DNA of 64,000 nucleotides from Isoetes taiwanensis (Eukaryota; Streptophyta; Lycopodiopsida; Isoetales; Isoetaceae), in the NCBI GenBank assembly GCA_021234155.1, contig JAJEKV010000586.1:1-64000 (forward strand), in the 5' to 3' direction. The translations under genes and the position numbers were made by a program. Shown here piece by piece: positions 22,636 to 32,990 of the stretch. Positions within the stretch are counted from its first letter, which is position 1, and the number at the start of each line of letters is the position of its first letter. The notes under the pieces were generated by a model. It made no database searches, was not told the DNA's origin, and saw nothing but the letters and a program-made list of their open reading frames with translations.

Positions 22636-23688
22636 TACAAATGGACATTGAAAATCAAAATTAATAATCTAAACATACAAAATGTTTCTGGATAAGGGAT
22701 TCCAAGTTGCTTTCCTTTCAAGGCAAGGAACCAAGAATTGCCTTATGCAACCTAGCGCCAAATTCGTTCTTTGCTTGCCTTTGAAGTCAAGTATGATAAG
22801 GACTTAGGTCGTCGTTGCTTTCCTTTAATTCATGCTTTCCTTTAAATCCTGCCTTCCTTCAGATTGAGCTCTATACTAGGAATTGCTGCATTCTGCTTTT
22901 GATTGAGGGTCTACATAAGACAAAACATAGAAGACAGGTATTTCTCTTCTCCTCTAGTTGGATATTTTCTTTTCTTTATTCCAATGGATAATTTCCCATG
23001 ATTTATTGATGAGTGATTCTTCATCCGGAGTTCTTAAATCTTTCTTTGTCCCAACTTTCTTCTGCCCACCAAATAGGCCCATTCCAATGGTAGCTTTTCC
23101 TCTTGTGTCTCTCCACGGCGCCGAACTTTGTATATAAATGTTCATTCTGGGTCGCCCTCATTTTTAAATCTCGGGGTTCGAAATTGGGGGGGTTCGACCC
23201 TGAAAAATCTGGCCATGTTAAAAAATTTCCGGCAACAAAAAATATTCCCGGCATTTTCTCAGTTCATTTTCGTAGAAGTTCCTAAGGATTTTCGGGAAAG
23301 TACACTATAATTTCGTGTATTTTCGGTAGCCTTAAATGTAAGCAGGTATTTTTAATGGTTAGGGCAAATTCTAATTTCGAACCATGTTCCGTCTGTGTCG
23401 TCTCACATGCCATCGACCCTGCTACTTCTTTTAAGTTACGGCCACCATTCATTAAAAGAATCCACCGTTTATTATCTAGACAGGTAGAGAATTAAATCCA
23501 GGGCAAGTGAAGAGAACATCCTGCCATCTTCAGAAGCAAAGTAGAGTAGGCCACCCATCTATGGCATACTTCTGGATAGGTATTTTATTAAAAAAAAAAA
23601 GCAATATTGCTAGAGAGGAATGATTTGCTGCTTTCAACAGAAGCAATCCGATGGTTCTAAGTACTCCCTATTTGGGTTGGCCTCCCAT
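22636..23688. other. Intergenic, with one dispersed repeat
   Basis: No gene recognised. The part 23165-23235 contains a GGGGGGTT-C-ACCCTGAAAAATC / TCTGGCCAT block that recurs inverted at 47.69-47.75 kb. An A run lies at about 23590-23600. Confidence 0.4.
23165..23235 (+). repeat. Dispersed repeat, copy 1
   Basis: Contains TTCGAAATTGGGGGGGTTCG followed by a GAAAAATCTGGCCAT block. The reverse complement of 47690-47745 has TTCGAAAATAGGGGGG and the same GAAAAATCTGGCCAT, so the two are inverted copies about 24.5 kb apart. Family unknown. Confidence 0.6.
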
Positions 23689-23975
23689 GGAAACCCTTCC
23701 AAATTTCCATGGAAACCCTTCCAATTTTCCATGGAAAATAGGAAGGGGTTTCCATCAAATGGAAACTTTCATTAAAACCGAGGAAGGGTTTCCATGGAAA
23801 CCCTTCCTATTTTCCATGGAAACCCTTCCAATTTTCCAATTAGGGAAAATAGGAAGGGTTTCCAAGGAAAGTAGGAAGGGTTTCCATGGAAACCCTTCCT
23901 GGTTTTAATGGAAAATTGGAAGGGTTTCCCATTTGAAAATCGGAAGGGTTTCCTAGGAAAATGGGAAGGGTTTCC
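23689..23975. repeat. Foldback minisatellite of GGAAACCCTTCC / GGAAGGGTTTCC
   Basis: A 12-mer occurs five times forward (23689, 23711, 23796, 23818, 23888) and six times as exact reverse complement (23782, 23852, 23874, 23918, 23942, 23964), plus one variant near 23741. Neighbouring same-direction copies are 22-24 bp apart. The left part is mostly forward and the right part mostly reverse, so a transcript could fold into a long hairpin. A T run follows at about 23977-23987. Confidence 0.9.
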
Positions 23976-24012
23976 ATTTTTTTTTTTCAAGGCGCACGGC
24001 GCCCAACACGCA

Positions 24013-24033
24013 CGTGAGCCTTTATGGCTCACG
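24013..24033. repeat. 8-bp stem hairpin
   Basis: CGTGAGCC and GGCTCACG separated by TTTAT form a perfect hairpin. Confidence 0.75.
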
Positions 24034-24044
24034 CTTTTCGACAT

Positions 24045-24088
24045 GCACCCGCGACATTAAGGCGCCCGCACCCGCGACATTAAGGCGC
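24045..24088. repeat. Two-copy 23-bp tandem repeat
   Basis: The motif GCACCCGCGACATTAAGGCG starts at 24045 and again at 24068, identical over at least 20 bp. Confidence 0.85.
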
Positions 24089-24551
24089 ACGCAAAAAGTA
24101 AGTAACTTCAAGAATAAAATTCAAATTGATTTTTGAACCCAGATCTTTGAGTATTAGGCTAAGGAAGAAAAATTTGACAATAGAACTAGAAGATTCAATA
24201 GAACAAGGTATCACACCACAAGGCTAGCATTTGACGAAGAATTTGACAAAGCTAGCATTTATAGATGAATGAAACAGAGGCATATAACATTGCAGATATA
24301 GTTAGCTTCAAAATCAAAGCTTTGTATTGCAAAAATCTTTCTACGGAATGAAAGCTTTGTAATGCGAAAAGCTTTCTAATGAAGAATGAATCGTATTCTC
24401 ACAATGGAAGACATTTTATTGCCATATGATACCAAAAAAACAGAGATTGGATATAAAATTCATCTTCCCAAGATTTCCAAAATTTAAATGCGGTAAGCGC
24501 CAAATTTGTTCCCCAATCCGCGACTTCTTTGCGCCTCGAGAAAGACCATGA
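24089..24551. other. No gene recognised
   Basis: AT-rich DNA with short frames only; nothing beyond the flanking minisatellites. Confidence 0.4.
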
Positions 24552-24628
24552 GCGACCATCGGCCGAGAAACATCGGCGACCATCTGCGACCATCTGCGAC
24601 CATGAGCGACCATGAGCGACCATCTGCG
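24552..24628. repeat. 10-bp GCGACCATCT/GA minisatellite
   Basis: GCGACCAT lies at 24576, 24586, 24596, 24606 and 24616, exactly 10 bp apart, with an outlying copy at 24552. The last two bases of the unit alternate between CT and GA. Confidence 0.9.
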
Positions 24629-25173
24629 AAAGACCATAATGAATCCAAGAAACAGAGCCTTCCGTTTTCTTCACATCGGAATCCGCTTTCTAGAAAAGGG
24701 CAAGATCTGCTACTGTAAATGGGATAATTTGGATCAAACACCCATTTGCCAGAATAAATATCGCATTCATCCTCCGAATCAGAGCCTGTAATGTTAAGGA
24801 GCCTGTAATGTTATAGAATCTGAAAAAAAAAAAGACGATTCTTTTGAACCCAATATCTTTGTGCAAATTCCGGAAAAGATTGGGGACGATATATCCTCCA
24901 AATTCTTTGGAGAAAAAAATTCATTAGAATCGAAAGCTTAGGCCATATGTGAAGAAAGCAGTATTTGCTCTTGGATTGTATAGATCCGGTTTGTATGTAT
25001 AAAACATGGAAACAATCGGACCAAAAATGAGAAGCTCCGGCGACATGGATTCTCTGAGAGAGCAAAAGAAGAAATGGCCCATATTCAATCCGCCCAGATC
25101 CGCCATTTTTCTTGAAAAAGAAGAAAGATCTGCCGGAGCTCGGGGAAAGAATGTGCGCCCAGACACTCCGAAT

Positions 25174-25266
25174 CCGCCATCGCCACACCTCCAATCTGCC
25201 AGGTTTATCCGAATCCGCCATCGCCACACCTCCAATCCGCTCCGAGTCCGCCATCGCCACACCTCT
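25174..25266. repeat. Three-copy CCGCCATCGCCACACCTC repeat
   Basis: The 18-mer starts at 25174, 25215 and 25248, joined by a CCAATC-TGC/CGC linker of varying length (41 and 33 bp steps). Confidence 0.85.
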
Positions 25267-25351
25267 ACACACTCTTCAGCCGTAAAACATTAATTCCAAG
25301 GATTAATTACCGGTAGATATTTTGAAAACCAAAAAAAAATAATATTCTCGT

Positions 25352-25392
25352 GGAAACCCTTCCGGATTTTACGGAAATTTGGAAGGGTTTCC
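25352..25392. repeat. Detached pair of the foldback 12-mer
   Basis: GGAAACCCTTCC at 25352 faces GGAAGGGTTTCC at 25381, again followed by a T run as at 23975. It may mark the other end of a 1.7-kb element that begins with the array at 23689. Confidence 0.8.
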
Positions 25393-28300
25393 CTTTTTTT
25401 TTTTTAATAACCCCAATCGGGGGGAGATAGTGTGAGCGGAAGCAATCCGGTCAGATCCGCCAATCCATTTAAGCTGATAGAAATCAGAAGCTATTGAGCC
25501 TAGGATAAATTCTGTTTGTGTTCAAGCAGATACTCACCTTTCAAAATTCTTTTGCTCTCCGACAGCCCAACTGCAAGCCTCTACACCTGCCAAAGCACAA
25601 ATGGAAGCGGCCTAATCCCTGCAAACACTTGCCTACAGATCAAATCAGCTCGTTCCTGCAAACACTTCCATTCCAAAAATGAATTGGACGAGCTATCTGG
25701 CCGAGCTAATGAAAGCAGGACTGTGTGGTAGTCCCATTGCTGCTACTGTGTATTTTTATACCACTAACGAATCAGGACTGTGCAGTTTATATCGTCGCTG
25801 ATGATATGTTGGCTAGAGTGGCAATGTCTGTCAAGCCCATACGCGATGAAATGATTCTGTCATAGTGTGTACCTGATAACATATACTAGGATAGCAGGAC
25901 TGTGTGGTATTCCCATCGCTGCTAAGGTATGTGTTTGCAAGCAAAATTATGGACTGTGGAATATATATGACTGGAATGCACAATGACTGATGCTTAGAGG
26001 GAGAAATCGAATGGGGCAGTCCTCGGTAAGTTCAAGCATAAAGAGCAATGGGCAGTTGCCAAAAGTAATCTCGCCTATAGATTAGATTCAAAATAAGATA
26101 CCTGGGTAAGTTAGAACTCAAATATTACAGTGTCTAAAAGCTTTAAAATAAAATAGCAATTTTTGATACTCCTAGCAAATTTCAATTTCAAGCTTATCTA
26201 AGAAAAATTAGCTGTGAAAATGCTACGCACTGAAAATAATCTGACCTATAGATTATAATCAAATTAAGACACTGCGGATAAGTTAGAATTCAAGCGTCCT
26301 TGAACGACAAAGCCAGCAAACTTCAAAAATCCACTAAGGATCAAGAAGAAAAGGCTCTTTTCGTCATCGATAAAAAGTGGGGATGTAATAGTGAGCATTG
26401 TCATGAACTTACGCGAAAACAAGAAAAATACGTGAAAAATATGCAAGAAATACGGAAGAAATATGTCAATATCGGCAAATAATCTGATATATGAATAGGA
26501 ATCAAGAGTACAATGGCCCGAAGGCAAGCAGGAACACGAGATAGATGCCTTAGAAGGCTCCAGACTAGCGTTAAACCAGAATGGTTCGACAAGAAGGAGG
26601 TGCCTCCTTATCCTTCCTATCTAATGCAGTATCTATTTCTGTTCTCGCCTAATTTGTTCCTTAAAAATTATCAGCATGTGACACGTTGCATTGATGGCAT
26701 TTATTGCATTGATTTTAGATTTTTGACGCATTTATGAGCATTTATGGCGGATCAAAAGCGGGCCACGAAGGCGTGCCGGGGGCAGTTCCGCCGACCAAAG
26801 CAAGCCGCCATTGCGGTCGTGCCATCTAGAGTTTAAGAATGCACCGTCATTGCTAAATCGGAGAAGCGGCATTTGTTTTGTGTTTCAGCAAAGGGATGCA
26901 GCGACATCCAGGAACATTTTCTAATCTTGTCATCCAGGAATACGCTTTAATATGCTATAGAAAATTGCAGCTGAGCTATTTGGGGTCATATACTCCTATA
27001 CGAGGTTTATTTGCTGCAAAACAAAACTCTGGCAGAGGTATTTGTGTTGGCATCCAAAAGCTTTCGGTATCACATTCTTGCCGTTTTGTCATCTAGAACT
27101 TCCAGGTTCAACTGGTTCTTGCTTGTGGAGGCAACTAAACCTCATATTCTTTGATGCATGTATATTTAGGCCCAAGAGCTCTTCAGCTACAACTGCTCCT
27201 ACTCTTAAATCGCAGCCCTGAGTTATTATTGGAAATGGATTCTACGGCATGGTGCTTGGAAACCGATCCATGTATGATCGTCATCTTCCAGTAAGCTCTT
27301 TGACTCTGTTCTTCTATGCTTATATAATTAGCTAATTTATAGTTTTTGCAAAAACTTAAAGCCTTTTAGAGATCTTCCAACCATTATCACATTATATTAA
27401 ACAATAAAAATGAGTCAGTGTACCAAATCCGTTAACTGGCAAAGCTTTGGTAAAAGGATGTACAAAAGCCAATCAGAGCTTGAACAGAAAAATGCGTCTT
27501 GCTCTACCTAGTCAGAAGAAGCTTTAAGCCCTTTGATGATCTTTATGTCGACACATGTAATTTTGCCCGCACGCCCCTTCTTTACAGCCATGCCGCATCT
27601 CTTTCATCTTAGAACAAAAATAAAACCCTAAGAAGGAAGGTCTCGAGCTCGTCCGGTTCCAAGACAATTTAGCTTTTGGGTTTACGTAAATGTGCTTCTT
27701 TGCCCAAGCCTTGAGAATATGGAATGGACAAAAGTACTTTTTAGCTCTTGAACTTATTAAAATCAATGTCATTCTCGGGGCTGTTGGGTGAATCCATGCA
27801 CAAAACCATGGGCATCCTTGAGGGGATAGCAAACTAAAGCTATGGGTACTTTTCCAAATTTTGAACTTCTTATTTGTCATGCGGCAAAACAAGGATGAGT
27901 TGGACTAATTTAATTTCTTGAGATTTCTAGCAATATAGATGGCTTATTTAAAATATATGGTTGGGTAATGTGTTGCGAGGTTTGCGTGACTAATATTATT
28001 GCATTAGCTTGGAACATATATTTTATCTTTTGCAACTCATCACGGATGTAGGTACAGGAAAGAATGATTTTGATTCTAAGGCAATATAACAATGAAGATT
28101 GTTGCAACGAAATTCTATATTATAATTCTATTTGCAGGCTCTTTGTATAGAGTCTAGAATTAACCATCTTATAACTTGAATAAACTTAGCTAAACGAAAA
28201 CCATATAGACACTTGTTACTCGTACTGTTGACAATATTTTTGGGATTATGGACTCAATTCTGAACATGCACGAATTGGGCAAGCCAAAGAATGAAAAGAA

Positions 28301-28707
28301 CTCTATATTGAACGTTTCTTCCCTGTATTAGATACCACTTCTTAGATACCACTTCCTAGATTTCTCTGCAGATGTCCAACAATTTTTCCAACATTTTTTG
28401 TTATATTTTCACTGGTTTCTATCTTCCAAGCAATTCTATTTTAAAGTGCCAGCATAACTCCCAGCATAACTCCCACTGAGGAACAAACACATAGAGTGCA
28501 GAGATGGAGAGAACATGCAAGGCAATGTTCAGATTCGATAAACACACTCACTGATATGTTGAAGCCTCAATAGTAAGAATTCCTTTAGCACAGGTAGTAT
28601 CTATCACGGGTGGCGTCCCACGAATCGATGCCAATGAGTATAGATCCCTATGAGATAATGGGCGGTTGGATTCTTTCTTTGGTAATTTTTGAGTTGAGTA
28701 TGAACTT
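25393..28707. other. Intergenic, one dispersed repeat and one possible exon relic
   Basis: No intact gene. The repeat at 26303-26575 is listed separately. About 27170-27289 can be read as PKSSSATTAPTLKSQP, a stop, then VIIGNGFYGMVLGNRSMYDR, ending in CCA followed by GTAAGC, a good splice donor; it looks like an exon relic of an unrecognised gene. A minus-strand frame of 122 codons (27892-27524) has no known domain. Confidence 0.35.
26303..26575 (+). repeat. Dispersed repeat, second copy of the 13.5-kb block
   Basis: The encoded stretch KQEKYVKNMQEIRKKYVNIG parallels KQGKYLENTQEIWKKCAKIG on the minus strand at 13.6 kb, and ATGGCCCGAAGGCAA with the following bases matches 13508-13560 inverted. 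This copy lacks the LINE-A tail that the 13.5-kb copy has. Confidence 0.65.
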
Positions 28708-28895
28708 GTGCAAGGGTATGTGACTAGAATAGATGTAGTGCAAATGGAATGTAATGAGACTATCAGACTGCTAAAAAGCCAAGAGTATGTAACAGATGAT
28801 TTAGAACAGGGGCATTTGGCGCATTGGCAAGCCTGTGCACGAAGTATGGGCTTGGAAATAAATCGAATTTACATGATGTGTACATGGAATAAGAA

Positions 28896-30852
28896 GTGCA
28901 CATATTGCCAAATCCTGCTATTGAACATCGAACAAGATGGATTTTGTTGCAACAATGGAAGACAGTAGCTCCCATCAATACCTCTTTGCTTGTAGCATTG
29001 AACAATTTATACAACACACCTGATTTTCAAACAGACGCTAGAATTAACAAATTGTTTTGCTTCAGTGTGCTTGGAGTTGGTGGCGGGTTTGTGAACCTAG
29101 ATTTCCCTTCTGCCGTTACAATTACTAGTCGTACATATCATAGAATACTTTCTACAACAAATATAGAGAATCCTACACCCTGGTATATTTATGATGAATC
29201 ACAACATTATGTACATGCACGTAACCAAGCAGTGCCATTCCAATGGATTGCGACCATTGGTTCGATTCTTTGTCAAATAAATCCATTTATTTGTCATCTT
29301 CGAACCATGAGAAGCATGCATATGCCATCGGCATACATAATAATTGAAGAGGTTATAGCAAGTGATGAGATTGCAACCATCGCTGAGGTTAACAACACAA
29401 CTGATATTATGTTTCATGTCGCTGGTTTTGGTGCAAAACCAAGGGGAACCAACCTTCATGAATATTTTTTGACCCCATGTATGAACCACTTCAGTACCCT
29501 CTGCTCTATCCATGTGGCGCATTAGGTTGGAGACCTACAAACGAGTACAATCTCACATAGCTACAATGGTATAGAGCGAGATTGTTTCATGAAGAATGAT
29601 TCCTACAATTAGGTCGACTTTGCGGGGAATACTTAGTTGATGTGTACTCGAGGGTTGACGATGCCCGATTGAACTACTTCAGGGCGCCAGTCTTTAGAAA
29701 TATGAGAACACAATATGACGAGGATTACTTTGAGCGAGAGAACGATGATTAAAATGATATCATCTTGCCTACATCATTCTTAGGGAGTAAAAGATGGTGT
29801 CTAGTGCAAGTAGCAGACGCGTTAGCACTTTTTCGGGTAAAAGGTCGTCCCATGTTATTCATCATAATGACAACAAACGTAGATTGGCATGAGATACAGA
29901 TTGCACTTAGACCATGACAAAATGCCTCTAATGGTCCTATGGTTGTCGTTCGATGTTTTCATAGTAGGCTACAATGGTTGAAAGAGTTACTGCGAAAATT
30001 TTTTCAGCGGATATCATACATGATTCACGTCATAGAATGCCAAAGACGAGGATTACCTCATGCCACCTTGTGCTGCATATAGTACCTAAAATTTCAATTT
30101 AGCATATTGACGAAATCATTTCTGCTAAACTGCCATCGGACCCAGTTCGTCATGCACAAGTCCAAAAACTTATGATACATAGACATAGAGAAAGATGCTC
30201 CGCAAATAATACCCCATGTTACCACAAATTTTCAAAGCCTGTAGATCCCGTGACATATCTCGATTCAAGGGGTTACGTACAGTATAGAAGGAGCAATCTA
30301 GAGGATATATGGGTAGTTCCATATAATGCTTTGTTGTTGCATGAGTTAGATTCACATATCACAGTAGATATTGCATCTATTGTGCATGTGTTCTCTTATC
30401 TTTATGGTTACATATACAAAGGGTTCGATACTGCCAATTTTCAAGTAACTCAAGAGCATCAATCTACGGCTCAATCATCAATAGATAATCGACAGACATG
30501 TTATACATCAGAGCCCTTACCGAAAATTCTTGATGAAAGAATAGAGGTCATGAGAGAATTAGTCCAAAACATATCAATGTAACAAAGTGTGAGACGACCT
30601 TCTACAAATGAGATATATGATTACAAAAGTGCACGATATTTGTCTGCCACAGAGGCATCATGGATCATAATGTCATATCATATAACAGATAAATCTCCAT
30701 CTGTTAAATGCCTTCCATTACACCTACCATATGCCAATTCACTCTTAGACCACTATTTTTACGGCCCTAGATTCGAGTTTCCGATCCAATACTATGAGCA
30801 ATATGCATTGAATACATGCAATGGTAGATCTATTTTGCAATGTGACGAATAG
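28896..30852 (+). pseudogene. Helitron Rep (HUH endonuclease) and linker, frameshifted
   Basis: The 209-codon frame from 28896 carries INKLFCFSVLGVGG, then ITSRTYHRI, WYIYDESQHY and ICQINPFICHL, the pattern of the Helitron helicase-like N-terminal region. After 29520 other frames continue: GWRPTNEYN, FLQLGRLCGEYLVDVYSRVD, ILPTSFLGSKRW, GRPMLFIIMTTNVDWHEI and YMIHVIECQRRGLPHA. In active Rep proteins the last block carries the metal-binding HxH; here the second position appears changed after LPHA. Next come ANNTPCYHKFSKP, YVQYRRSN and WVVPYNALLL (30172-30582), then YDYKSARYLSATEASWIIMS and VKCLPLHLPYA (30589-30852). Rep would nick and rejoin DNA at the element ends. At least four breaks in frame show it is dead. 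The family is firm; frame joints are approximate. Confidence 0.85.
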
Positions 30853-31050
30853 AGATAAAATAGAAATTGGTTTGGTAGAACTTCCACATCATCCATTGGA
30901 ATCTCCAAACTAGGCAGATACTTTCTACATCCGCTCACCCCTGAATTTGAACGAACAATACATGTTTACAATTTACAAGTTAGGTGTTGCGCTCAAATCG
31001 ATTGATCAAGTTGAGCAAGAATCCCAGTGTCACAAAAGCGTCGTCACAAA

Positions 31051-32020
31051 GAGATCCAAAGGCAAGCTCAAATGCGTGGGATCGATAATACTTCGGTCGG
31101 TGAGGCCTTTGAAGATCATATTGGTTCCTGAGACTTGCATGCTCTTGGATGAGCTTAGGATTCCACGACGGTGACAATATGAAACATATCAAGAGAATAC
31201 CACGAGGCAATGAGGCTCATAGCACAAAAATCAACAAAGTCAATCAAGACAATGGAGGAGGCATCCTCATGTTTGCAAATACTATCATACCTCAAGCTTC
31301 CTATTTGCACTACTCATATTAAATGGCGGACACTGCAGAGAACTATGTGAAAGCAGACGGCGACTAACTTTCTCGACCGATTATCATGGAAATGAGTTTG
31401 CGGCATCAAGCGATGGACTGATCGCAATCAGCGATGTCCACGATTCAACATGGAATGAACACTAATACATTTGGTCTCCCCGCATTAACCTCGGATCAAA
31501 AGATGTTCAATACGAGCGCTTTCATAAACGTCATCCACAAGAGATCCAAAGGCAAGCTCAAATGTAGGATCGACTATTACTTTCGGAGGGGGAGGCGTTT
31601 TTATCGAGGATTATATTGGTTCACAGACTTGCATGCTCTTGGGACAAGCTTAGGATTCACGGACGGTGACAATATGAAACATATCAAGAGAATACACAGG
31701 CAATGAGGCTCATACCACTTTGTCAACAAAGTCAATCAAGACAATGGAGGAGGCATCCTCATGTTTGCAAATACTATCGTACCTCCGCTTCCTATTTGCA
31801 CTACTCATATTAGATGGCGGACCTGCAACAGAACTAAACTATGGGAGACATTCCAAAACGAAACGACGACTAACTTTCTCAACCAGTATCATGGAAATGA
31901 GTCTGCGGCATTAAACGATGGTGGTCGCCCAATCAACAATGTCACGATTCAAACGAATCAACACTAATACATTTGGTCTCTCGCATTAACCTCCACATTA
32001 AAAAGATGTTCAATACAAAC
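31051..32020 (+). repeat. Tandem duplication of about 490 bp inside the Helitron
   Basis: Copy 1 starts at 31051 and copy 2 at 31541, both with GAGATCCAAAGGCAAGCTCA. Matching marks run through both: GACGGTGACAATATGAAACA, AATGGAGGAGGCATCCTCAT and ACTAATACATTTGGTCTC (31461 and 31963). By eye they differ at roughly one base in eight, with several short indels. The unit encodes the region between Rep and helicase (copy 2: LYWFTDLHALGTSLGFTDGD, KSIKTMEEASSC, LWETFQNETTTNFL), which in Helitrons holds the LFA..L....P....LW..F block. Confidence 0.8.
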
Positions 32021-32780
32021 TCTCAAATTTTCTCAAAGCTTAAAGAACCGATCGGAAATGGCAAAGACCTTGAGCTCATATCTTTTGTTGACGCCGTCAG
32101 AGAAAGAACCCTACTCGAAAATGTACCATTGACGCTATTCAAAACCACTACAAACCCACAAAAGGCAATCGATTTTCTATACAATGAGCAAATCACCAAA
32201 GACCTAGAAACGTGTAAAAATAGAGGAATTCTATCCCTTATAAATATCATTGTCCATGAATTCAATGACACAGTCATCGAACTTCTCTCAGATCCACACA
32301 AACTCTATTATAGTGTCGACAGACTGGCAGAAAATGACCAGATCATAGAAGACCATCCAATGGCAACATCGGACTTCCTGAAGGTTACAGGAGCCCATCA
32401 CTACCATGGCACGAGTTACACGTGAAGCCAACATGATATGCCACACCACAAAGATGCTTAATAGGGACAGAGGTCTTGTTAAAAAATGCGAGGGTCATGG
32501 TAACCTCGCTACACAACGTATTCGTCCAGGTCAAGCTACTCACAAGAGATCCCTGGAAAAAAAACAACATTCATCCTATATCACGTGTTGGTTTCTTGAT
32601 CGGCCAGGAGAAGTGGCCATGGACAATCCACTGGCGCCAGCTACCACTATGATTCACATACTCTCCAATGTTCAACAGCTGCCTCGGACTTATACTCAAT
32701 AAAATTGTGCTTGACTTGCACAGCGAAGTCTTCGTGCATGGACGGCTTTACCAAAGACTCCCTTTCGCATACAAAAAAGA
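31973..32780 (+). pseudogene. Helitron Pif1-type helicase, C-terminal part
   Basis: The 150-codon frame from 31973 includes IFSKLKEPIGNGKDLELI, then NRGILSLINIIVHEFNDTVI and YSVDRLAEND, the late part of a Pif1/RecD-like helicase (rAIL..N..v...N). After a frame change the C-terminus follows: EVLLKNARVMVTSLHNVFVQ, FLIGQEKWPW and LNKIVLDLHSEVFVHGRLYQ, the Helitron version of the final helicase motifs. Helicase motifs I-III with the Walker A and DE boxes should lie before 31973, but the tandem duplication occupies that place and I could not find them. The protein would unwind DNA during rolling-circle transposition; this copy cannot. Confidence 0.8.
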
Positions 32781-32990
32781 GATGCCGTCTTGATTCTCTT
32801 AAGCGAGGACAATAAGACAAAGACTACGACCAATGTCGTCTACAAAGAAACCCCTTCCATGACCAGGGTGCGTAACTCTCCCTCTACATGGGTAGGCAAG
32901 CACCATTGGTCCCACGAGTTCAATTCGAGTCGCGCCAAAATTACTATTACACTCACACTCACAAGAAGTTGGCCTAAAGCTTATTAACGC

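Larger units (their letters stand above)
28708..32990 (+). mobile_element. Helitron, autonomous type but broken
   Basis: Rep and helicase domains of a plant Helitron (rolling-circle DNA transposon) occur in the right order on the plus strand: Rep about 28896-30580, a linker to 30852, a duplicated linker region 31050-32010, and the Pif1 helicase C-terminal part about 32000-32780. Typical ends (5' TC, 3' hairpin plus CTRR) were not identified, so the edges are approximate. Multiple frameshifts and stops, and loss of the helicase Walker motifs, make it unable to move on its own. Confidence 0.85.

Noticed and set aside
23119-23126. GGCGCCGA as a primer-binding site
   Set aside because: No LTR end or purine tract on either side.
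25006-25293. 95-codon plus frame rich in Arg/His/Ser
   Set aside because: Mostly the translated three-copy GCCATCGCCACACC repeat.
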